64,000 nt of DNA from Alphaproteobacteria bacterium. Lineage in GTDB: Bacteria > Pseudomonadota > Alphaproteobacteria > Rs-D84. This document shows, one piece after another, positions 58,859 to 64,000 of the stretch (its first letter is position 1; every line of letters starts with the position of its first letter). The notes below the pieces were generated by a model that was given only the letters and a program-made list of their open reading frames with translations, did no database searches and was not told the DNA's origin. The position numbers and the translations under genes are program-made. The stretch covers positions 1-64,000 of the forward strand of contig JAFVOS010000004.1 in assembly GCA_017505705.1 (NCBI GenBank), given 5' to 3'.

Positions 58859-61078
58859 CTACATAAAATTAACAGGATTTACATCTATCTTGATGCGGAT
58901 ATTTGCAGGCACCCGAACAGACGACAACCATTTCGAAACAACCGGCTGCAAATTTGCATTGCGTCCCCCAGACACCAGAAAACGCATGCGATACCAAGAA
59001 CGAACCTGGTATATTTGCGCCGCAATGGGGCCCATAATCTTGCCGCCGTTCAATATGGGGGCCGCATTAGATAAGTCATTACAGAATTGTGACAACACTG
59101 ATTCACGTTGCCCTTCGATAATAACGGCAATTAACTGGCCATACGGGGGCATTTGCGCCAATTTGCGACCAGCCATATCAGAATTCATAAAACTGTCCCT
59201 GTCCCCGTCACAGATTGCCAACAATACCGGATGATCCGGCTGATAGGTTTGTAATAATACAGTTCCTGGATGCGAACCACGCCCAGCACGACCCGCAACC
59301 TGGAACAATTGTTGAAATGTGTGTTCGCTGGCACGAAAATCTGTACCAAACAACCCCATATCACTGTCGATTACACCAACCAATGTTAGGTTGGGGAAAT
59401 GGTGCCCCTTGGCCAGGATTTGCGTACCAATTACAATATCAATTTCGCCAGATTCCATCTTGGCAACCAGACGCTCTAATGATTGACGTGATGAAATTGT
59501 GTCACTGGACACCAGGGCCGTTCGGGCGTTGGGAAATCGCACGCTGACTTCTTCTTGGATTTTTTCCAGCCCTGCCCCACGCATCGACACACCGGTGCCA
59601 CACGACGGACATTCTTTCATAAGCGGGGTTGTGCGACCACACATATGGCATAACAATTTTCCCAAACGCTTATGATATGTCATCCCAACGCTGCAATCTG
59701 GACACGTCGCTGTCCAGCCACATTTTTGGCATTGAACAATCGGGGCAAAACCACGACGGTTGATAAATAACATCGCCTGGTGTCCGTTAGACAATGTTTC
59801 CCCAATCGCATCACACAATGGCGCAGATAAAAATCCATTATTCTCGGTTTCGCCAACAATATATGGGCATGGACGGTTTTGACGCAAATCAATTGTTTTT
59901 ATTTCAGGCAATTGCGCACCACCAAATCGAGACGTCAGACGCAAGTGTGTGTATTTACCAAGATTTACATTTTCTAATGTTTCGGCGGCGGGGGTTGCAC
60001 TGGCCAGGACAACGGGAATACCTGAAATATTTGCACGCAAAATGGCCATATCACGTGCATGATAATTCCCCATATCTTCTTGCTTGTAAGAAGTATCGTG
60101 TTCTTCATCAATTACAATCAGTGATAAATCTTGCCATGGTAAAAACAGTGCACTGCGTGTACCAATAACCATTCGGATTTTTCCACTTAACACGCCACGC
60201 CATATTTCACGACGACGGGCAGCGGTCAAATTGCTGTGCCATACAACAGGTGGTGCACCAAAACGTGATGCAAATCGGGCCATAAACTGGGCCGTTAGTG
60301 CAATTTCAGGCATCATTAACAAAACCTGGCCACCACGTGAATATGCACGCCACGCAGAATCAAAATATACCTGGGTTTTACCACTGCCGGTTATACCATC
60401 TAGTAAGTGTACAGAAAAACCACCAGACGCAATTGATGTGCCAATTTTATCCGCAGCAGATTGTTGTTCTGTATTTAATTTGATGTTCCCGACATCACAA
60501 TATTCGTATGTGTATAAATCGTTTTGAATAGGACGCATGGAACATGGTGTTAATGTGCCATTCTTTATCATTGTACGAACGACAGCGGCACTGACATGCG
60601 ATATGTTCTGAATATCTGATACAGACATCGCATCGTTATCATTTGATGCAAATGCATCCGAAACAGCCAACCGATTATCTGTCATGCGCATTGTTGAATC
60701 TGGATTATATGTGTACAATTGTTCTGTGCGGGGTGGCATGAACGCATCAGGCACATTTACAATTAACCGCAAAACCGCCCCCAGTGGCATCAGCGTCCAA
60801 TCTGACATTCGTTTTATCCACTGTAATGTAGTAATTGGAACAGATGTATCATATATATGAACAATATCTTTTATCTTGGATTCTGGCAAACCACTGTCAC
60901 CACAGCCCCAAATAACACCAATATAAGGACGATTCATTACAGTCACACGTACAAATGTCCCAATACTGGCCGGGGCGGTTAATCGATAATCATAACCGTT
61001 GTTTACAGCATTTGGTATCAAGACTTTTACAATTGTGCCAGGGTTAAACATACTGACAAAATACTTGTTTTTTTTCAT
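58859..61078 (-). CDS. priA: Primosomal protein N' (replication restart helicase)
   Basis: Reloads the replisome at stalled forks. The 739 residues include an N-terminal 3' DNA-binding domain, Walker A LDGITGSGKTQVYFDS, the DEEH box LIVIDEEHDTSYKQEDMG, and ATPAAETLENV. Eight zinc-binding Cys (FAPIVQCQKCGWTATCPDCS to KECPSCGTGV) and helicase motif QLFQVAGRAGR follow. It recruits DnaB, whose gene is at 7626. The start is MKKNKYFVSMFN at 61078 or MFNPGTIVK at 61051. Confidence 0.95.
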   Translation of the reverse strand: MKKNKYFVSMFNPGTIVKVLIPNAVNNGYDYRLTAPASIGTFVRVTVMNRPYIGVIWGCGDSGLPESKIKDIVHIYDTSVPITTLQWIKRMSDWTLMPLGAVLRLIVNVPDAFMPPRTEQLYTYNPDSTMRMTDNRLAVSDAFASNDNDAMSVSDIQNISHVSAAVVRTMIKNGTLTPCSMRPIQNDLYTYEYCDVGNIKLNTEQQSAADKIGTSIASGGFSVHLLDGITGSGKTQVYFDSAWRAYSRGGQVLLMMPEIALTAQFMARFASRFGAPPVVWHSNLTAARRREIWRGVLSGKIRMVIGTRSALFLPWQDLSLIVIDEEHDTSYKQEDMGNYHARDMAILRANISGIPVVLASATPAAETLENVNLGKYTHLRLTSRFGGAQLPEIKTIDLRQNRPCPYIVGETENNGFLSAPLCDAIGETLSNGHQAMLFINRRGFAPIVQCQKCGWTATCPDCSVGMTYHKRLGKLLCHMCGRTTPLMKECPSCGTGVSMRGAGLEKIQEEVSVRFPNARTALVSSDTISSRQSLERLVAKMESGEIDIVIGTQILAKGHHFPNLTLVGVIDSDMGLFGTDFRASEHTFQQLFQVAGRAGRGSHPGTVLLQTYQPDHPVLLAICDGDRDSFMNSDMAGRKLAQMPPYGQLIAVIIEGQRESVLSQFCNDLSNAAPILNGGKIMGPIAAQIYQVRSWYRMRFLVSGGRNANLQPVVSKWLSSVRVPANIRIKIDVNPVNFM

Positions 61079-61116
61079 CTTTTCAATATCATTATTTTAA
61101 ACAACGAGGTGATTAT

Positions 61117-61851
61117 ATGTGGAAACCTTTTTTTGAGTTTTTATGGACAATATCGTATCTGATTCCAGGACGACGTATGCGCACATGGTTCAGAACCGAA
61201 AAATGCTTTGATTATAAAAACAAACTGAACGCAATAAAAAACATGTATCCAGATATGAAATGGGAAACAATGCGCCTGGCCAAGGGCGGTGGAAGCCTGG
61301 CATTTATAATAGATGATACTGTGTTTAAAGTGCGTAAATTTCATAAAAAAGACAACAGCGCCGAAAAATTTGAACGTGAAAAACGTATAACAGATGCTGT
61401 GGCACCTGTGTTACCAGTGGCGGTTCCAAATATAGATCTGGTACAGGCAGGCGAATATTTATTCTATAAAACTAAATTTATCCCGGGGCGTGTGCTGATG
61501 GATTTGCCAATGGAAAAAATAATGCAAAATAACGAAAAAATCGGGAAACAAATCGGACAGATAATATACAAGCTGTATAATACTGATTTCAAACAACTGA
61601 AGGATTTAAAATCCCAAAAAGCACAAGAAAACAGCTGGGGGTTAATACATGGCGACATGTGCAGCAACATAATCGTTAACCCCAACACAATGGATGTTGT
61701 TGGCATTATTGATTGGGAATATGCTTCTTTTTACACATTGCAATACGAATTTTTTGGCATATTTCGTGTGCGGCGCAAGATGCGACTGACCGATATCGCC
61801 CCATTTGCAATCTGTGAATATTACAGATTACGTGACGAGAATGCAAAATAA
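61117..61851 (+). CDS. APH/choline-kinase-fold phosphotransferase
   Basis: A 244-residue small-molecule kinase-like protein. LIHGDMCSNIIVNPNTM is the HGDxxxxN catalytic loop, and VVGIIDWEYA gives the metal-binding IDWE (DFG equivalent). SLAFIIDDTVFKVRKFH has the ATP-binding Lys. The basic N-terminus (MWKPFFEFLWTISYLIPGRR) may bind membrane. Substrate unknown; sugar or lipid-head-group kinases share this fold. CGAGGTG precedes the ATG. Confidence 0.75.
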   Translation: MWKPFFEFLWTISYLIPGRRMRTWFRTEKCFDYKNKLNAIKNMYPDMKWETMRLAKGGGSLAFIIDDTVFKVRKFHKKDNSAEKFEREKRITDAVAPVLPVAVPNIDLVQAGEYLFYKTKFIPGRVLMDLPMEKIMQNNEKIGKQIGQIIYKLYNTDFKQLKDLKSQKAQENSWGLIHGDMCSNIIVNPNTMDVVGIIDWEYASFYTLQYEFFGIFRVRRKMRLTDIAPFAICEYYRLRDENAK

Positions 61852-61871
61852 GACAAAAAACATAATATAGA

Positions 61872-61901
61872 TTGACAAACGTTTTTTTTGTATGTTATAA
61901 T
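61872..61901 (+). promoter_or_regulatory. Promoter of the 181-residue protein gene
   Basis: TTGACA (61872-61877), 18-bp spacer, TATAAT (61896-61901), 28 bases before the ATG. Confidence 0.65.
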
Positions 61902-61929
61902 TCCCTGGTCTTAACCCAAGGAAGAGATT

Positions 61930-62475
61930 ATGGCACGTAACAAAAACTGCGCAGCATTCAAAGAATTTTTAGAATACAAGGTATATATTCTGGACAAATT
62001 CTTGGATAAATTTGGCAAATCATACGACAATGTTGAAACACTGCGTGACAGATGGTTTCATGAATACGCATACACCGCTGATCGTGAAGAATTTTTAATC
62101 CAGATTTCTAAGCTGTATTTGCGCATATTTCCAAAAACACGAGATTTAAAGTTTTTAAATGCCCTGACCAATCATATGGCTGATTATTTGTCTGAATACA
62201 CAATGCGTGACAAAGAATATACATCTAAAGAAGATATACGTGCCGCACGCAAGGCAGAAAAAGCTGCATTGAAAAAGGCATTGTACACCGAAAATTCATA
62301 TATTCAAACACTGGTATTTAATAAAAATAAAAAAGGTATATATAATACCAACCAGTCTGACAGTATCACAAAAAGCAAACGCACCAGAATTGAGCATGCA
62401 AAACGTGATCGCTTAATTCATAAACAGGTTCAGGCAGAATTTATCGACGTCAGCCAATATAAAACAAAAATATAA
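61930..62475 (+). CDS. Unknown basic helical protein
   Basis: Function not recognised. The 181 residues are basic, with many Lys and Tyr, and helical (AFKEFLEYKVYILDKFLDKF, SKEDIRAARKAEKAALKKAL) with no membrane segment or enzyme motif. AAGGAAGAG precedes the ATG. It has its own promoter and terminator. A nucleic-acid or ribosome-associated role is possible from charge alone. Confidence 0.55.
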   Translation: MARNKNCAAFKEFLEYKVYILDKFLDKFGKSYDNVETLRDRWFHEYAYTADREEFLIQISKLYLRIFPKTRDLKFLNALTNHMADYLSEYTMRDKEYTSKEDIRAARKAEKAALKKALYTENSYIQTLVFNKNKKGIYNTNQSDSITKSKRTRIEHAKRDRLIHKQVQAEFIDVSQYKTKI

Positions 62476-62502
62476 AAAGACCGCCAAATGGCGGTTTTTT
62501 GT
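62476..62502. terminator. Terminator between convergent genes at the window end
   Basis: ACCGCC(AAAT)GGCGGT at 62480-62495 followed by T6 on plus. Confidence 0.75.
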
Positions 62503-64000
62503 TATTCTGATGCCTTGGGTATTATGACCAAATCATTATAGTGTGTCAGGAAACGTTTCCCAGTTGCACAGTACACCTTTTGCAGGGAATCCTTGTATTC
62601 ACGAACCGCTGCGACCCAACGTTCTTGGATATCGTCCTGGGCACCCTGGTATGCGGTAAACGCCCCCATTGCCCCACCGGCACCAGCGCCAATCAATGTG
62701 CCTTTCAGGCGTGCCTTGTTTCCCAAATCGATTAATCCGCCATCTTCGGCATCAACATACATCGGGTAAAATTCATCAATCGATGGGGTTGGTGTCATTT
62801 CATATGGCTGGCCATCGGTACCACGTCCCATGATAACAAATTTTCCAGAACCTTTTTTCAAATCTGCCCAATCTTTCTTTTTAAATCCAAATGCCTTATC
62901 AGCCACCCCGACAATCACAGCCGGTGTTGATTTATCTGGGATTACACCACTGGCAATTTCAACATAGCTGTTATTCTGATTTGGGGAGACACCCGGATAT
63001 TCAATCAATTGATTGTTTTCCAAACGATAACTAGTCGGCACATCTTTATAAAATTCAGAAGCGATTTTGGCCAAATCATATTCTTGGCCATTACCATTTG
63101 TGTCTTTTTTTATCTGGCCATTTACAATATATCCAGCCGGTATAATGGATATCATTTCCGCAGGTTTACAATCTGTAAGCCCAGCACTGCTGCAAGCAAG
63201 AACTTCTTCGGTTACAGTGTCATAAAAATATCTTTTATCAAATTCACGTTCCTTGGATGAAACAACCATCCCCCATAAACATGATGTTGAATCCCCTTGA
63301 TACATACAATCTTCGATACGGATGACAGAATCCCCAGATGCAGCCATATTCCCAATCAGACCACCCGCCGCTGCATTTACGCCGGCCGACAATATCATAT
63401 CGCCTGCAACCTTGCCGGCATAGACGTTACCAGCCATAATTGCCGCCCCCGTTATGCCCCCAATCGCAGTTGATTGTAATTTTTCCTTGTTCGTACCCAA
63501 AAGAGAATCATGCCCCACAGCGTTATCACCAGCCATATTGCCCGCAACCGCCGCAACCAATGCACCAGCCGCAATCTTCAGGCCAGCATGCTGTTTTTGT
63601 TCCTGGTTCATAACATCAATAACATCTTCGACGGTGGGTTCCGCATCGTTTGGGAATGTTATCTGGCCAGCTGATGGTAGATAAGACGATTCTGGCCATT
63701 CAGAAACATTACACTTAATAGAATCACCCGCCGCCAGATTAATGCGTGCCAATACTAAATCAGATCCGTTTTCACCCATTTGATAGCCACGCATTTCAAC
63801 CACAGATACACACTGGGCCCCAGATGCGTTCTTTGTACCAGCCGTCGGCATATCCCATGCAAATTCACCATTTGGGTAAACAGCGCCACAGTTTTGCAAT
63901 TGTCCAAACGTGACAGATGCAGCATCACCATGTGCAATCTGGGATGCTAATGTCGGATTTGCAACACGTATTGGTAATTGGGCAGTGGGTTCTGAATCCT
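62502..64000 (-). CDS. Cys-rich exported surface protein with Gly/Ala helix block (partial)
   Basis: The frame is open to the window edge, so the N-terminus is missing; at least 499 residues are visible. The upstream part (QLPIRVANPTLASQIAHGDA, then FGQLQNCGAVYPNGEFAWD) has paired Cys and a pilin-like lectin/adhesin feel. The middle is a Gly/Ala-rich stretch (about KIAAGALVAAVAGNMAGDNA, TAIGGITGAAIMAGNVYAGK) that looks like glycine-zipper membrane helices. Further Cys (CMYQGDSTSCLW, CSSAGLTDC) follow. It recalls the protein at 50521. Likely outer-surface or pore-like; function unknown. Confidence 0.5.
   Translation of the reverse strand, partial: DSEPTAQLPIRVANPTLASQIAHGDAASVTFGQLQNCGAVYPNGEFAWDMPTAGTKNASGAQCVSVVEMRGYQMGENGSDLVLARINLAAGDSIKCNVSEWPESSYLPSAGQITFPNDAEPTVEDVIDVMNQEQKQHAGLKIAAGALVAAVAGNMAGDNAVGHDSLLGTNKEKLQSTAIGGITGAAIMAGNVYAGKVAGDMILSAGVNAAAGGLIGNMAASGDSVIRIEDCMYQGDSTSCLWGMVVSSKEREFDKRYFYDTVTEEVLACSSAGLTDCKPAEMISIIPAGYIVNGQIKKDTNGNGQEYDLAKIASEFYKDVPTSYRLENNQLIEYPGVSPNQNNSYVEIASGVIPDKSTPAVIVGVADKAFGFKKKDWADLKKGSGKFVIMGRGTDGQPYEMTPTPSIDEFYPMYVDAEDGGLIDLGNKARLKGTLIGAGAGGAMGAFTAYQGAQDDIQERWVAAVREYKDSLQKVYCATGKRFLTHYNDLVIIPKASE

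Noticed and set aside
1-64000. CRISPR arrays, rRNA genes and insertion sequences
   Set aside because: No regularly spaced repeats of CRISPR type, no rRNA sequence and no transposase or IS end repeats were seen on either strand.

Overview
The window is a contiguous piece of a small, AT-rich, Gram-negative bacterial chromosome with compact gene spacing. Several signs point to an alphaproteobacterium: a wHTH gene overlapping birA, zapA next to a small coiled-coil partner, an lptE-holA-map-radC run, a TcdA-type dehydratase, a DacA with a C-terminal SPOR domain and an LptM-type lipoprotein. The style resembles uncultured host- or gut-associated lineages, but I cannot name a taxon from sequence alone. 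LspA, YidC, LptE, DacA and many lipoprotein signals show a normal double-membrane envelope. Five tRNA genes are present (Gly-GCC, Leu-TAG, Asp-GTC, Glu-TTC, Lys-TTT).

Layout. 1-4.8 kb: tRNA-Gly, an unusually short alaS, a divergent glycosyltransferase/membrane-protein pair, HU with a long structured leader, tRNA-Leu and rpmG. 4.8-17.4 kb: a compact podovirus-like morphogenesis cluster, nearly all on the minus strand (endolysin, holin-like, scaffold, capsid, two tail proteins, a gp14-like protein, terminase, portal, small proteins). It has no integrase, replication gene or recognisable small terminase. The large terminase is split into separate ATPase and nuclease genes by a 3.3-kb plus-strand block of dnaB, an XRE regulator and one unknown gene. 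17.5-28.3 kb: housekeeping genes (birA, dacA, recR, rsmA, a Kef-type antiporter, lspA, yidC, an FKBP, a lone VirB11-like ATPase), plus a strong candidate small RNA at 19.2 kb. 28.3-33.4 kb: an accessory region between tRNA-Glu and tRNA-Lys, both with partial tRNA duplications. It holds a Tlde1-type cell-wall toxin with its own small membrane protein, then two start-less C-terminal toxin cassettes each followed by another membrane protein, then a switch-like leader RNA ahead of a PLD-family nuclease. 33.4-42 kb: three MFS transporters around a 793-residue unknown protein and ackA. 42-64 kb: parC, zapA, an unknown envelope operon with a possible muralytic domain, radC-map-holA-lptE, a Cys-rich surface protein, an OLD-family nuclease, a Ca/Na exchanger, an HD hydrolase, a dimeric-type glycyl-tRNA synthetase, tatD-tcdA, priA and a Cys-rich protein running off the end.

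Main points. The phage-like cluster is intact in every readable frame, looks host-like in base use, is bounded by host genes and lacks replication or integration genes. This fits a domesticated particle such as a gene transfer agent, or a retained defective prophage. The toxin locus looks like a polymorphic toxin with a reservoir of alternative tips and immunity genes. Two regulatory habits recur. Several genes have a sigma70-like promoter so close to the ATG that the mRNA should be leaderless. Three accessory genes (portal, toxin, PLD nuclease) have a promoter, then an intrinsic terminator, then the ORF, which suggests attenuation. All function calls come from reading motifs; no database search was run.
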